A stretch of DNA of 64,000 nt, from the NCBI GenBank assembly GCA_001295865.1, contig LJHW01000003.1, positions 1-64,000 on the forward strand. The letters run 5' to 3'. The translations under genes were made by a program, and so were the position numbers. Below the pieces are notes generated by a model. That model was given only the letters and a program-made list of their open reading frames with translations. It was not told the origin of the DNA and did not search any database. This document shows, piece by piece, positions 9,668-18,463 of the stretch. Position 1 is the first letter of the stretch; each line of letters starts with the position of its first letter. Source of the DNA: a beta proteobacterium AAP65. GTDB taxonomy: Bacteria; Pseudomonadota; Gammaproteobacteria; Burkholderiales; Burkholderiaceae_C.

Positions 9668-11224
9668 TCAGCGGCGTTTGCTGCCGCCCAGCAGCGAGCC
9701 CAGCACGCCGCGGATGATTTCGCGGCCCACCGCGGTGCCGATGCTGCGCACTGCCGAGCCGGCGGCCGCTTCCACCAGCCCGGGACGGCGCCCGCCGCGC
9801 GGGCCGGTGCTGCCGAAAAGCGCGTCTTTCAGGCCGCCCATCAGGCCGCCACCTTCGGCCGCCGGGGCGCTGCCAGCCGGGCCGCTGGGCAGCGGCGCGC
9901 CGCCTGCCGGGCCAGCGCTTGTGCCCGCCGCACCGCCGGGCCCCGCCTCGGCGCGGCCGCGGATCTTTTCATAGGCCGATTCGCGGTCCACCGACTTTTC
10001 GTAGGTGCCGGCCACCAGGCTGCCGGCGATCAGCGCCTGGCGCTGCTGCGGCGTGATGGGCCCGATCTGGCTGCCCGGCGGCAGCACGAACACACGCTCG
10101 GTCACGCTGGGACGGCCTTTGGCGTCGAGAAAACTCACCAAGGCCTCGCCCACGGCCAGCTCTTGGATGGCGGTGGCCATGTCGCCGATGCCCGGGTTGG
10201 CGCGCATGGTCTCGGCCGCGCTCTTCACGGCCTTCTGATCGCGCGGCGTGAACGCGCGCAACGCGTGCTGCACGCGGTTGCCCAGCTGCGCGAGCACGGT
10301 GTCGGGCACGTCCAGCGGGTTTTGCGTCACGAAGTACACACCCACGCCCTTGCTGCGCACCAGCCGCACCACGAGTTCGATGCGTTCGGTCAGCGCCGCT
10401 GGCGCGTCTTTGAAGAGCAGGTGAGCCTCGTCGAAGAAGAAGACGAGCTTGGGCTTTTCGAGGTCGCCCACCTCAGGCAGCAGCTCGAAGAGCTCGCTCA
10501 GCATCCACAGCAGGAAGGTGGCGTACAGGCGCGGCGAGTTCATCAGCTGGTCGGCCGCCAGCACGTTGATGACGCCCTTGCCGTCCACCGTCTGCATGAA
10601 GTCGGAGATGTCGAGCATGGGCTCGCCGAAGAACTTGTCGCCGCCCTGTTCTTCGATCTGCAGCAAGCCGCGCTGGATGGCGCCCACGCTGGCGGCGCTG
10701 ATGTTGCCGTACTCGGTGGTGAAGTTCTTGGCGTTGTCGCCCACGTACTGCAAAGCGGCACGCAGGTCTTTCATGTCCAGGATCAGCAGGCCGTTGTCGT
10801 CGCAGATCTTGAACACGAGGTTCAGCACGCCGGCCTGTGTTTCGTTGAGCGCCAGCATGCGCGCCAGCAGCAGCGGGCCCATGTCGCTGACGGTGGCGCG
10901 CACGGGGTGGCCGTCTTTGCCGAACACGTCCCACAGCGTGGCCGGGCACTGAAACGGCTCGGGCTCGGGCAGGCCGCGTTCTTTCAGGATGCCGGCCACC
11001 TTGGCGCTGAGCGTGCCGCGCTGGGTGATGCCGGTGAGGTCGCCCTTCACGTCGGCCATGAAAACCGGCACGCCGATCTTGCTGAAGCTTTCGGCCAGCG
11101 TCTGCAACGTGATGGTCTTGCCGGTACCGGTGGCGCCGGTGATGAGGCCGTGGCGGTTGGCCAGGGCGGGCAGCAGGTGGCACTGCACGTCGCCGTGCTG
11201 GGCAACGAGGATGGGGTCGGGCAT
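9668..11224 (-). CDS. HerA-like ATPase (DUF853, YjgR type)
   Basis: A 518-aa cytoplasmic P-loop ATPase of the HerA/FtsK superfamily. The Walker A motif [18 protein letters not shown] lies near residue 30, Walker B is [12 protein letters not shown], and [21 protein letters not shown] is the sensor region conserved in DUF853 proteins. A Gly/Pro/Ala-rich stretch (about 420-480) precedes a C-terminal segment ending [19 protein letters not shown]. Family members are predicted DNA-translocating helicases, with poorly known roles. The Met at 11224 (MPDPILVAQ) is chosen because the P-loop then sits at its usual place and a GGAG site lies 7 bp upstream. Confidence 0.88.
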   Translation of the reverse strand: MPDPILVAQHGDVQCHLLPALANRHGLITGATGTGKTITLQTLAESFSKIGVPVFMADVKGDLTGITQRGTLSAKVAGILKERGLPEPEPFQCPATLWDVFGKDGHPVRATVSDMGPLLLARMLALNETQAGVLNLVFKICDDNGLLILDMKDLRAALQYVGDNAKNFTTEYGNISAASVGAIQRGLLQIEEQGGDKFFGEPMLDISDFMQTVDGKGVINVLAADQLMNSPRLYATFLLWMLSELFELLPEVGDLEKPKLVFFFDEAHLLFKDAPAALTERIELVVRLVRSKGVGVYFVTQNPLDVPDTVLAQLGNRVQHALRAFTPRDQKAVKSAAETMRANPGIGDMATAIQELAVGEALVSFLDAKGRPSVTERVFVLPPGSQIGPITPQQRQALIAGSLVAGTYEKSVDRESAYEKIRGRAEAGPGGAAGTSAGPAGGAPLPSGPAGSAPAAEGGGLMGGLKDALFGSTGPRGGRRPGLVEAAAGSAVRSIGTAVGREIIRGVLGSLLGGSKRR

Positions 11225-11255
11225 GGGCGCACTCCGCAAGGTGACGCCCCGCAGT

Positions 11256-12167
11256 CTAAGGGCCCGTCTCTGGCCCCTGCGCACTGGCTGGCGCGGCTTG
11301 CAGCGCCTGCAGCACGGCGGCGCACCAGCCCTGGTCGGCCGCGCTGAGCTGCTGGTAGGCCGCGGCGGCGGCGCTCACGCCCCTGGCGCGGCCCGCCTCG
11401 TCGCCGGCCGCTGCGGCCACCCGGGCCAGCGCTTCCCAGGCGAAGAAAAACTCCAGCGCCGGTGCCGGCGGCTCTTGCGCCTGCACCGCGGCCAGGCAGG
11501 CCTGGGCGTGGGCGCGGGCCTCGTCGAAGGCGCCGGCGCGTGCGCAGCTCAGCGCCAGGCGGTAGTCGGCCCGCTCCACCTCCAGCCAGGTGCCGGCGCG
11601 GGCCCAGGCGCGGCGGGCGAGGTGGGCGGCCTGCAGCATCAGCGCCAGCTGCGCGGGGCCGAGCGTGGCCTCGTCATGAAGGTGGCCCGCGGTGTTGTTG
11701 GCGCCGACGGCGAGCGCACGCACGGCGGGGTCGGCATCGGGCAGGGCGGCGCAGGCGGCTTCGGCCTGTTGCAGCAGCGCGCCCGCGCGCGCGGCGTCGG
11801 CGTAGGTCAGCATGGACGCCGTCAGTGCGTCGAAGCGGGCGCGTTCGTTCGGCGGGGTGTCGGCGGGCAGGGCGTCGGTTTCGCCAGCGGCCAGGCGCAA
11901 CACCGTGCGGTGGCGCTGCAGGGCCTGCGCCGTGCTGCCATCCGCTGGCACCTGGGGCAGGGCCGCCAGCTGCTGTTGCAGGGCCAGGGCCTCGGCCCAG
12001 CGGCCGAGATGCAGGCCCTGCACGTGCTGGGCCAGAAAGGCGAACTGCGCCACCTGTTCGTCGGTCTGCGCCAGGGGCAGGCCCTCGGGCAGCAGGCGTG
12101 CGGCCACGGCGGCCGGCTGGGTGGCGTGCTCGTTCCAGGCGCGGTCGAGGAAGGTGTCGAAGTCCAT
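11256..12167 (-). CDS. Hypothetical helical-repeat protein (TPR-like)
   Basis: A 303-aa Ala/Leu-rich protein without signal peptide or membrane segment. It is built of helical pairs of about 35-40 residues (for example [35 protein letters not shown] and [19 protein letters not shown]), the pattern of tetratricopeptide-like repeats. I do not recognise a named family or catalytic motif. It lies 31 bp upstream of the HerA-like gene on the same strand and may be co-transcribed with it. A protein-interaction role is the most that can be inferred. Confidence 0.7.
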   Translation of the reverse strand: MDFDTFLDRAWNEHATQPAAVAARLLPEGLPLAQTDEQVAQFAFLAQHVQGLHLGRWAEALALQQQLAALPQVPADGSTAQALQRHRTVLRLAAGETDALPADTPPNERARFDALTASMLTYADAARAGALLQQAEAACAALPDADPAVRALAVGANNTAGHLHDEATLGPAQLALMLQAAHLARRAWARAGTWLEVERADYRLALSCARAGAFDEARAHAQACLAAVQAQEPPAPALEFFFAWEALARVAAAAGDEAGRARGVSAAAAAYQQLSAADQGWCAAVLQALQAAPASAQGPETGP

Positions 12168-12274
12168 GTCGCAGCCCTCGCAAGTCGGCGGTGTCGGGCT
12201 TCACGCTAGCGCGGCGCGGCGAGGCTGACCAGCCCCTCGCCCGGTGTGTTGCTGCCGCGTCGGGCCCCGGCGGC

Positions 12275-12280
12275 TAAAAT
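12275..12280 (+). promoter_or_regulatory. Candidate -10 element of the yebC-purD promoter
   Basis: TAAAAT stands out in otherwise GC-only sequence, 32 bp upstream of the yebC start. A TTGCTG hexamer at 12249-12254 could act as a -35, but the 20-bp spacing is long. This is inference from base composition and position. Confidence 0.4.
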
Positions 12281-12311
12281 CGCCGGCTGTCTTTCAGGAG
12301 CTCTGCATCTC

Positions 12312-13037
12312 ATGGCCGGTCATTCCAAGTGGGCGAACATCCAGCATCGCAAGGGCCGGCAGGATGAAAAGCGCGGCAAGGCCTGGACGCGCGTGATCCG
12401 CGAGATCATGGTCGCGGCCCGCCTGGGCGGGGGTGACGCCACCGCCAACCCGCGCCTGCGCCTGGCCATCGAGAAGGCCAAGGCGGTGAACCTGCCCGTC
12501 GACACCGTCAAGCGCAACATCGACAAGGCCACCGGCAACCTCGAAGGCGTGAGCTACGAGGAAATCCGCTACGAGGGCTATGGCATCGGCGGCGCGGCGC
12601 TCATCGTCGACTGCATGACCGACAACCGCGTGCGCACCGTGGCCGAGGTGCGCCACGCGTTCAGCAAACACGGCGGCAACATGGGCACCGAAGGCAGCGT
12701 GGCCTTCCAGTTCAAGCACTGCGGCCAGCTGGTGTTCGCGCCCGGCACGAACGAAGACAAGGTGATGGAAGTGGCGCTGGAAGCCGGCGCCGACGACGTC
12801 ATCACCGACGACGACGGTGCCGTGGAAGTGCTGTGCCCGCCCAGCGAGTTCGAGGCCGTGAAGGCCGCGCTCGTGGCCGCCGGCCTCACCCCCGAGGTGG
12901 CCGAGGTGACCTGGCGCGCCGAAAACACCGTGGAAGTGACCGGCGAAGACGCAGCGCGCATGCAGAAGCTGCTCGACGTCATCGAAGACCTGGACGACGT
13001 GCAGGACGTCTTCCACAACGCCGTGCTGTCCGAATGA
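12312..13037 (+). CDS. yebC: YebC/PmpR family (TACO1-like) regulator
   Basis: A 241-aa cytoplasmic protein of the universal YebC family. It begins [18 protein letters not shown], the family signature, and continues with [18 protein letters not shown] and [19 protein letters not shown]; the length is normal. YebC proteins have been described as transcription regulators and more recently as aids to translation of difficult sequences such as proline stretches. The ATG at 12312 has AGGAG 11 bp upstream. Upstream in-frame codons lack similarity. It leads the housekeeping block and is followed 19 bp later by purD. Confidence 0.95.
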   Translation: MAGHSKWANIQHRKGRQDEKRGKAWTRVIREIMVAARLGGGDATANPRLRLAIEKAKAVNLPVDTVKRNIDKATGNLEGVSYEEIRYEGYGIGGAALIVDCMTDNRVRTVAEVRHAFSKHGGNMGTEGSVAFQFKHCGQLVFAPGTNEDKVMEVALEAGADDVITDDDGAVEVLCPPSEFEAVKAALVAAGLTPEVAEVTWRAENTVEVTGEDAARMQKLLDVIEDLDDVQDVFHNAVLSE

Positions 13038-13056
13038 GTCGCATGAAGGTGCGCGC

Positions 13057-14349
13057 ATGAAGGTCCTCGTCATCGGCGGCGGCGGCCGCGAGCACGCCCT
13101 GGCCTGGAAGCTGGCCCAGAGCGAGCGTGTGCAACGCGTTTACGTGGCCACGGGCAACGGTGGCACCGCCACCGACCCCGCGCTGCACAACGTGCCCTTG
13201 CACACGCCGCAGGAACTGGCCGATTTCGCGCTGGCCGAGAAGATCGCGCTCACGGTCGTGGGCCCCGAGGCCCCGCTGGCCGCCGGCGTGGTGGACGTGT
13301 TTCGCGCCCGCGGCCTGCGCGTCTTCGGCCCCACGCGCGCCGCGGCCCAGCTGGAAAGCAGCAAGGCCTACGCGAAGGAGTTCATGCAGCGCCACGGCAT
13401 CCCCACCGCGCTGTACGCCACCTTCACCAGCGCCGCCGAGGCGCACGCCCACGTCGACAAACACGGCGCACCCATCGTCATCAAGGCCGATGGCCTGGCA
13501 GCCGGCAAGGGCGTGGTGGTGGCGATGACGCTCGAAGAAGCGCACGCCGCCATCGACGACATGCTGGTCGCCAACACCTTGGGCGTGCAGCACAACGTCG
13601 AAGGCGCGCGCGTCGTCATCGAAGAGTTCATGCAGGGCGAAGAAGCCAGCTTCATCGTGCTGTGCGACGGCAAAAATGTGCTCACGCTGGCCACCAGCCA
13701 GGACCATAAGCGCATTGGCGACGGCGACACCGGCCCCAACACTGGCGGCATGGGCGCCTACTCGCCCGCGCCCGTGGTCACGCCCGATGTGCATGCGCGT
13801 GTGATGCGCGAGATCGTGCACCCCACCATCGCCGGCATGGCCAAAGACGGTGTGCAGTACACCGGCTTCCTCTACGCCGGGCTGATGATTGACGCGCAGG
13901 GCCAGCCGCGCACCGTGGAGTTCAACTGCCGCCTGGGCGATCCCGAGGCGCAGGTCATCCTGATGCGCCTGAAGAGCGACCTGTTCGAGGTGCTGATGCA
14001 CGCCACCGATGGCACGCTCGACCAGGCCGAGCTGCAGTGGGACCGCCGCAGCGCCCTGGGGGTGGTGATGGCCGCACACGGCTACCCGGCCGCGCCGCGC
14101 AAGGGCGATGTGATCAGCGGCATCCCCGCCGGCACGCCCGAACTGCAGGTTTTCCACGCCGGCACCACGCTGGACGGCGGCGTGCTCCAGAGCAGCGGCG
14201 GCCGTGTGCTGTGTGTCACCGCCCTGGGCGATTCGGTGCGACTGGCGCAGCAGGCCGCGCTGGCGGCGGTTCGGCAGATCCGGTTCGAGGGTGCGCAGTG
14301 GCGCAATGACATCGGGCACCGCGCTATCAAGGGCCCCCAAGCTCACTAG
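13057..14349 (+). CDS. purD: Phosphoribosylamine-glycine ligase (GAR synthetase)
   Basis: The second step of de novo purine synthesis, joining glycine to phosphoribosylamine with ATP. The 430-aa protein starts MKVLVIGGGGREHALAWKL and has the ATP-grasp signature: VIKADGLAAGKGVVVA, FIVLCDGKNVLTLATSQDHKR, NTGGMGAYSPAP, and the metal-binding EFNCRLGDPEAQ. The last residues and the TAG stop (14347-14349) are supplied by a palindromic repeat that begins at about 14340, so the very end of the protein may differ from relatives. It follows yebC closely and is probably co-transcribed. Confidence 0.96.
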   Translation: MKVLVIGGGGREHALAWKLAQSERVQRVYVATGNGGTATDPALHNVPLHTPQELADFALAEKIALTVVGPEAPLAAGVVDVFRARGLRVFGPTRAAAQLESSKAYAKEFMQRHGIPTALYATFTSAAEAHAHVDKHGAPIVIKADGLAAGKGVVVAMTLEEAHAAIDDMLVANTLGVQHNVEGARVVIEEFMQGEEASFIVLCDGKNVLTLATSQDHKRIGDGDTGPNTGGMGAYSPAPVVTPDVHARVMREIVHPTIAGMAKDGVQYTGFLYAGLMIDAQGQPRTVEFNCRLGDPEAQVILMRLKSDLFEVLMHATDGTLDQAELQWDRRSALGVVMAAHGYPAAPRKGDVISGIPAGTPELQVFHAGTTLDGGVLQSSGGRVLCVTALGDSVRLAQQAALAAVRQIRFEGAQWRNDIGHRAIKGPQAH

Positions 14350-14412
14350 CGTTCGCTACCCCCCGAGGGGGCCGTCCGCCGCCGGCCCGGCGGAGCCGGT
14401 TCCGGGGCGGGG
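14340..14412. repeat. REP-like palindromic intergenic element
   Basis: Three small palindromes in a row: TAGCG-TT-CGCTA (14347-14358), a C6-GA-G run (14359-14371), and CCGCCG/CGGCGG arms within 14376-14393, then CCGGTTCCGG. The order and wording recall extragenic repeats that I have seen scattered through Burkholderiales genomes. No second copy was found in this window. It covers the purD stop codon and much of the gap before hemF, where it could act as a terminator or mRNA stabiliser. Confidence 0.5.
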
Positions 14413-14444
14413 GCTTGATCTGACTTCTTCTACTGGGCTGCACC

Positions 14445-15362
14445 ATGATCGACACCGTTGCCGTTCGTACCTACCTGCTGGGTTTGCAGGAGCACATCGT
14501 CAGCACGCTGCAGGCCGAGGACGGCAAGACCTTCCTGCGCGATGGCTGGCAGCGGCCGGCGGGTGGCAAGCTGGAAGGTGACGGCCTGTCGCAGCTGGTG
14601 GAAGAGGGCGGCCTGCTGGAGCGCGGGGGCTGCAACTTCAGCCACGTCAAGGGCGCCAGCCTGCCGCCCAGCGCCACGCAGCACCGCAGCGAGCTGGCCG
14701 GCGCGCCCTTCGAGGCCCTGGGCGTCAGCCTGGTGATGCACCCGCGCAACCCGTATGTACCCACGGTGCACATGAACGTGCGGCTGCTGGCGGCCTTTCC
14801 GGAAGGCAAGCCGCCCGTCACGTGGTTCGGTGGCGGCATGGACCTCACGCCCTACTACGGCTTCGAGGACGATGCGCGCCACTTCCACCGTGTGAATGCC
14901 GACGCGCTGGCACCCTTCGGCGCCGACAAGTACCCGCGCTTCAAGGCCTGGTGCGACGAATACTTCTTCCTCAAGCACCGCAACGAGCCACGCGGTGTGG
15001 GCGGCGTGTTCTTCGACGACTTCAACGAAGGCAGCTTCGAAGACGGCTTCGCGATGATGCGCGCCGTGGGCGATGCTTTCATCCCGGCCTACCTGCCCAT
15101 CGTGCAGCGCCGCCGCGAGACGCCCTACGGTGAGACGCAGCGCGATTTCCAGGCCTACCGGCGTGGGCGCTATGTCGAATTCAACCTCGTGTGGGACCGC
15201 GGCACGCACTTCGGCCTGCACGGCGGCGGCCGCACCGAGAGCATCCTGATGAGCATGCCGCCCATCGTGAAGTGGCGCTACGACTGGCAGCCCGAGGCCG
15301 GCAGCGAAGAGGCGCGCCTGTACAGCGACTTCCTGCGCCCGCGCGACTGGTTGAACGAATGA
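14445..15362 (+). CDS. hemF: Oxygen-dependent coproporphyrinogen III oxidase
   Basis: The enzyme converts coproporphyrinogen III to protoporphyrinogen IX with O2, in the cytoplasm, in haem synthesis. At 305 aa it is the normal HemF length. It contains [47 protein letters not shown], and the C-terminal [16 protein letters not shown] and [14 protein letters not shown] signatures. A HemF rather than only HemN fits an aerobic organism. There is no strong ribosome binding site before the ATG. It is followed 6 bp later by nadD. Confidence 0.96.
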   Translation: MIDTVAVRTYLLGLQEHIVSTLQAEDGKTFLRDGWQRPAGGKLEGDGLSQLVEEGGLLERGGCNFSHVKGASLPPSATQHRSELAGAPFEALGVSLVMHPRNPYVPTVHMNVRLLAAFPEGKPPVTWFGGGMDLTPYYGFEDDARHFHRVNADALAPFGADKYPRFKAWCDEYFFLKHRNEPRGVGGVFFDDFNEGSFEDGFAMMRAVGDAFIPAYLPIVQRRRETPYGETQRDFQAYRRGRYVEFNLVWDRGTHFGLHGGGRTESILMSMPPIVKWRYDWQPEAGSEEARLYSDFLRPRDWLNE

Positions 15363-15368
15363 CGCCGC

Positions 15369-15986
15369 GTGATTAAACGCGTCGGCCTTTTCGGCGGCAC
15401 CTTCGACCCCGTGCACAAGGCGCACGTGGCGCTGGCGCATGCCGCGCTGCACGGCCTGCAACTGGACGAAGTGCGCTGGGTGCCCACCGGCCATTCGTGG
15501 CAGAAGCACCACCGTGCCGCCAGCGCCGAGCACCGCGCGGCCATGGTGCGCCTGGCCATGGGCGACGAGCCGCGTTTTGTGCTCAGCCGCATCGAGATGG
15601 ACCGCGCCGGCCCCAGCTACACGCTGGACACCGTGCGCGCGCTGCACGCCGCCGAGCCGGGTGTGGAGTGGGCGCTCATCATCGGGCAAGACCAGTACGC
15701 CCGCCTGCACACCTGGCGCGATTGGCCTGTGCTGCTGGGCCTGGTGACGCTGGCCGTGGCCAATCGGCCGGGCACCGACCTGGCGCCTTCGCCCGAGGTG
15801 CTGGCCCACCCGCACCGCGCCGTGCCGCTGCCCATGCTGGACATCAGCGCCACCGACATCCGCGCCCGCATCGCCGCGGGGCAGGATATTTCGCAACTGG
15901 TGCCGCCCGAAGTGGCGCGCTATATTGAAACCCACGGCCTCTACCAGGCCCTCGCCACCCGCGAGCCCACACCCCCAGGGAGCTGA
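15369..15986 (+). CDS. nadD: Nicotinate-nucleotide adenylyltransferase
   Basis: The enzyme adenylates nicotinate mononucleotide to deamido-NAD in NAD synthesis. It is 205 aa, with GTG start at 15369. The nucleotidyltransferase motif GLFGGTFDPVHKAHVALA is at the N-terminus, the substrate region WVPTGHSWQK follows, and the C-terminal ISATDIRARIAAG matches the ISxTxxR motif. The GTG start is supported because the family always begins a few residues before GLFGGTFDP. Its TGA stop (15984-15986) lies inside the short leader of rsfS. Confidence 0.95.
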   Translation: MIKRVGLFGGTFDPVHKAHVALAHAALHGLQLDEVRWVPTGHSWQKHHRAASAEHRAAMVRLAMGDEPRFVLSRIEMDRAGPSYTLDTVRALHAAEPGVEWALIIGQDQYARLHTWRDWPVLLGLVTLAVANRPGTDLAPSPEVLAHPHRAVPLPMLDISATDIRARIAAGQDISQLVPPEVARYIETHGLYQALATREPTPPGS

Positions 15987-15991
15987 ATCTG
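15978..15991 (+). promoter_or_regulatory. Ribosome binding site and CTG start of rsfS
   Basis: GGGAG at 15978-15982 lies 6 bp before CTG at 15989 and overlaps the end of nadD. This placement decides in favour of the unusual CTG start; no ATG, GTG or TTG lies in frame near the conserved N-terminus. Confidence 0.6.
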
Positions 15992-16717
15992 GACATCCGC
16001 AAGCTGCAACGCGCCATCGTCGACGGTCTCGAAGACGTGAAGGCCCAGCACATCGCTGTCTTCAACACCGAGCACCTGAGCTCCATGTTCGAGCGCGTGA
16101 TCATCGCCTCGGGCACCAGCAACCGGCAGACCAAGGCCCTGGCGGCCAGCGTGCGCGACAGCGTGCGTGGCCAAGGCTTCCCGGTGATGAGCACCGAGGG
16201 CGAAGACAACGGCGAGTGGATCATCGTCGACTGCGGCGCCGCGGTGGCGCACATCATGCAGCCGGCCATCCGCGAGTACTACCACCTCGAAGAAATCTGG
16301 GGTGGCAAGGCCGTGAAGATGAAGATGGGCGCGGTGAAAACCGGCCTGGTGAAGGCCAGCGAACCCGACGACGACGAGGCACCCGCCCGCAAGCCGGGCC
16401 GCAAGGCCGCTGGCGCCGCGGCGGCACCCGCGAAGAAGGCGGCCAAAGCGGCGCCCTCCCGAGCGGCCGGTGCGACGGGCAAGGCCCCCGCGAAGGCTCC
16501 CGCCAAAACGGCCGGCAAGCCGCCCGTGAAGACCATCGTCACCTCGCAGCCCAAGGCGGCCGCGAAAAAGACGGCGGCCAAGACCGTGGCCAAGAAGGCC
16601 GCGAACAAGAGCGCGGCCTACCAGCGTGTGGGCGCCCGCCGCCCCTCGGCCAAGACGGCCGGCAGCGCTGCGGCCCCGGCCGCGCGCAAGGCACCGGCGC
16701 GCAAGAAGAGCGCCTGA
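15989..16717 (+). CDS. rsfS: Ribosomal silencing factor RsfS with a Lys/Ala-rich tail
   Basis: RsfS binds ribosomal protein uL14 and blocks subunit joining when nutrients are low. Residues 1-120 are the normal domain: LDIRKLQRAIVDGLEDVKAQ, VFNTEHLSSMFERVIIASGTSNRQTKAL, and DCGAAVAHIMQPAIREYYHLEEIW. The start is taken as CTG at 15989: it gives the expected family N-terminus and has a GGGAG site 6 bp upstream, while the next usable start, GTG at 16037, would cut off the first helix. From about residue 125 the protein has a 115-aa tail rich in Lys, Ala and Pro (repeated AAKK/APAK-like units) that resembles histone H1-like bacterial proteins; it is not part of the ordinary RsfS of about 105-130 aa. 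Confidence 0.92.
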   Translation: MDIRKLQRAIVDGLEDVKAQHIAVFNTEHLSSMFERVIIASGTSNRQTKALAASVRDSVRGQGFPVMSTEGEDNGEWIIVDCGAAVAHIMQPAIREYYHLEEIWGGKAVKMKMGAVKTGLVKASEPDDDEAPARKPGRKAAGAAAAPAKKAAKAAPSRAAGATGKAPAKAPAKTAGKPPVKTIVTSQPKAAAKKTAAKTVAKKAANKSAAYQRVGARRPSAKTAGSAAAPAARKAPARKKSA

Positions 16718-16758
16718 ACTCGCGCCGCGCTCCCGCGGACTGAAGGCGGCCGCCGGCC

Positions 16759-17229
16759 ATGAAGCTGCTTTTGCTGGCCGTGGGCCAGCGCCAGCCCGCC
16801 TGGGCCGACGAGGCCTGGGCCGATTTCGCCAAGCGTTTTCCGCCCGAAATGCGCCTGGAACTCAAGGCGCTGAAGGCCGAGCCGCGCAGCGGCGGCAAGA
16901 CCGCCGCGCAGTGCATGGCCGCCGAGGCCACCCGTTTCGAGGCCGCCTTGCCCAAGGGCTGCCGCCGCGTGGTGCTGGACGAACACGGCACGCGCCGCAC
17001 CACGGCGCAACTGGCCGAACGCCTGCCGCTGTGGCGCACCGAGGGCCGTGACGTCGCGCTGCTGATCGGCGGCCCCGACGGCCTCGCGCCCGAGCTCAAG
17101 GCCACGGCCGACGAAACCCTGCGCCTGAGCGACCTGACGCTGCCGCACGCCTTCGCGCGTGTGCTGCTGGCCGAGGCGCTGTACCGCGCCTGGACGCTGG
17201 CCACCGGCCACCCCTACCACCGCGAATGA
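16759..17229 (+). CDS. rlmH: 23S rRNA pseudouridine-1915 N3-methyltransferase
   Basis: A SPOUT-class methyltransferase that modifies pseudouridine 1915 in helix 69 of assembled 70S ribosomes. The 156-aa protein has the complete family layout: [18 protein letters not shown] at the N-terminus, [15 protein letters not shown] in the middle, and the knot motif [14 protein letters not shown] followed by [22 protein letters not shown] and the C-terminal HPYHRE. It follows rsfS by 41 bp, the conserved order in many bacteria. Confidence 0.96.
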   Translation: MKLLLLAVGQRQPAWADEAWADFAKRFPPEMRLELKALKAEPRSGGKTAAQCMAAEATRFEAALPKGCRRVVLDEHGTRRTTAQLAERLPLWRTEGRDVALLIGGPDGLAPELKATADETLRLSDLTLPHAFARVLLAEALYRAWTLATGHPYHRE

Positions 17230-17233
17230 ACAA

Positions 17234-17266
17234 CCCCGCCGGGCTGCTGGCGCAGCGCAGGCGGGG
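17234..17266. terminator. Compound hairpin after rlmH
   Basis: Outer arms CCCCGCC (17234-17240) and GGCGGGG (17260-17266), with an inner stem GCTGC/GCAGC (17243-17247 and 17252-17256). It lies just after the rlmH stop and faces a convergent gene. Confidence 0.5.
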
Positions 17267-17306
17267 TGCGGTGGGGCGGGGCCTCAGTGCAGCCGGCTGA
17301 CCGGGT

Positions 17307-17696
17307 TCACCACAGCGGCGTGGCCAGCGCGCCCTTGTCTTGCTGCGCCACGCGCAGATCGGTACCGCCCACACTGCTGCAGGCCAGCAGCACGGTGCCG
17401 GCAGCGCTCAGCAAACGCGGCTCGGCCTGCACGCCGTTGGCGCCCGCCAGCGCGCGCTGCGCGGTGCCCACGTTCGGCACGGCCAGCTCGATCCAGCGTT
17501 CGTTGTCACGCTGGTGCAGCGCCACGGCGGCCAGCCCGCCCAGCACGAAGGGCCGCAGCAGCGGGGCGCGGGCCGTTTCGGTCGTCTTCACATAACCGGC
17601 CGGCGCTGCGCAGGGCGAGGCCAGGGCCGGCGCCGCGAGGGCGGTGGCCAGCGCGGCGGCCAGGGTCAGGCGAAGGGCGGTTTTCAGGGCAGGCAT
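17307..17696 (-). CDS. Hypothetical secreted protein
   Basis: A 129-aa protein with a typical signal peptide (MPALKTALRLTLAAALATAL, then a likely cleavage after ALA-S near residue 27). The mature part of about 100 aa has two Cys (CAAP near the N-terminus and LLACSS near the C-terminus) that may form a disulphide, and no family I recognise. It faces the housekeeping genes and is preceded by an AT-rich stretch (17721-17790) that could hold its promoter. A periplasmic or exported role is the only safe inference. Confidence 0.6.
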   Translation of the reverse strand: MPALKTALRLTLAAALATALAAPALASPCAAPAGYVKTTETARAPLLRPFVLGGLAAVALHQRDNERWIELAVPNVGTAQRALAGANGVQAEPRLLSAAGTVLLACSSVGGTDLRVAQQDKGALATPLW

Positions 17697-17720
17697 GCAG
17701 GGCTCCAGGTCAGGCTCGTC

Positions 17721-17790
17721 AGTTTAATAACTTGCTTCGTCAGTGCCGTTCGATTGATATATCTATTGGGGAATATGGAAATCGATCTCC
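17721..17790. promoter_or_regulatory. AT-rich divergent promoter region upstream of maf
   Basis: The most AT-rich stretch in this part of the window. It contains AGTT-N4-AACT at 17721-17732, TTGCTT at 17732-17737 and the 8-bp palindrome GATATATC at 17756-17763. TTGCTT with a -10-like sequence near 17755-17761 could drive maf-rng; the opposite strand could serve the secreted protein at 17307-17696. Confidence 0.4.
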
Positions 17791-17843
17791 TGGCCGGCGG
17801 TGTCCGGTTGGGTCCAGGCGCTGGCCTGTGGAGAATGGGGCCC

Positions 17844-18458
17844 ATGACGCCCCACGAATTTGTCTACCTCGCCTCGCAGAGCCCGCGCCGTGCGCAGCTG
17901 CTTGACCAACTGGGAGTCCAGCACCGCCCGCTGCTGCCCGACCCCGTGGAAAACGCCGAGGCCCTGGAAACCGAGCGCGCGGGCGAGCTGCCCCTGGACT
18001 ACGTGCAGCGGGTCACGCGCTTGAAGCTCGAAGCGGCGCGCAAACGCCTGCGCCGGCGCCGCCTGCCGCTGGCACCCATCCTCTGCGCCGACACCACCGT
18101 GGCCGTGGGCCGGCGCATCCTGGGCAAACCCGCCGACGAGGCCGAGGCCGCCGAGATGCTGCGCCTGCTGTCGGGCCGCACACACCGCGTGATGACGGCA
18201 GTGGCGGTGCAGGCCGGCCCCGTGGTGCATGCCATGACCTGCATCTCGCGCGTGCGTTTCGCCGAGCTTTCGGACACCACCATCCGCCGCTACATCGACA
18301 GCGGTGAACCCATGGGCAAGGCCGGCGCCTACGCCATCCAGGGCCGCATCGCGGCGTGGATAGCGCACATCGACGGCAGCCACAGCGGCATCATGGGCCT
18401 GCCGCTGTTCGAGACCACCCAACTGCTGGCACGCGCACGCGTGCGGCTGGAACTTTGA
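17844..18458 (+). CDS. maf: Maf-like nucleotide pyrophosphatase
   Basis: Maf proteins hydrolyse non-canonical or ordinary nucleoside triphosphates (dTTP, UTP and others) and were first linked to septum formation. The 204-aa protein has YLASQSPRRAQLLDQLGV near the start, the catalytic ILCADTTVAVGRRILGKP with the conserved Asp, and IDSGEPMGKAGAYAIQGRIAAW near the C-terminus; this last pattern points to the YhdE branch (dTTP/UTP). The ATG at 17844 is favoured over the ATG at 17835 because a GGAG lies 10 bp upstream of it. rng starts 5 bp after its stop. Confidence 0.92.
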   Translation: MTPHEFVYLASQSPRRAQLLDQLGVQHRPLLPDPVENAEALETERAGELPLDYVQRVTRLKLEAARKRLRRRRLPLAPILCADTTVAVGRRILGKPADEAEAAEMLRLLSGRTHRVMTAVAVQAGPVVHAMTCISRVRFAELSDTTIRRYIDSGEPMGKAGAYAIQGRIAAWIAHIDGSHSGIMGLPLFETTQLLARARVRLEL

Positions 18459-18463
18459 GCCCC

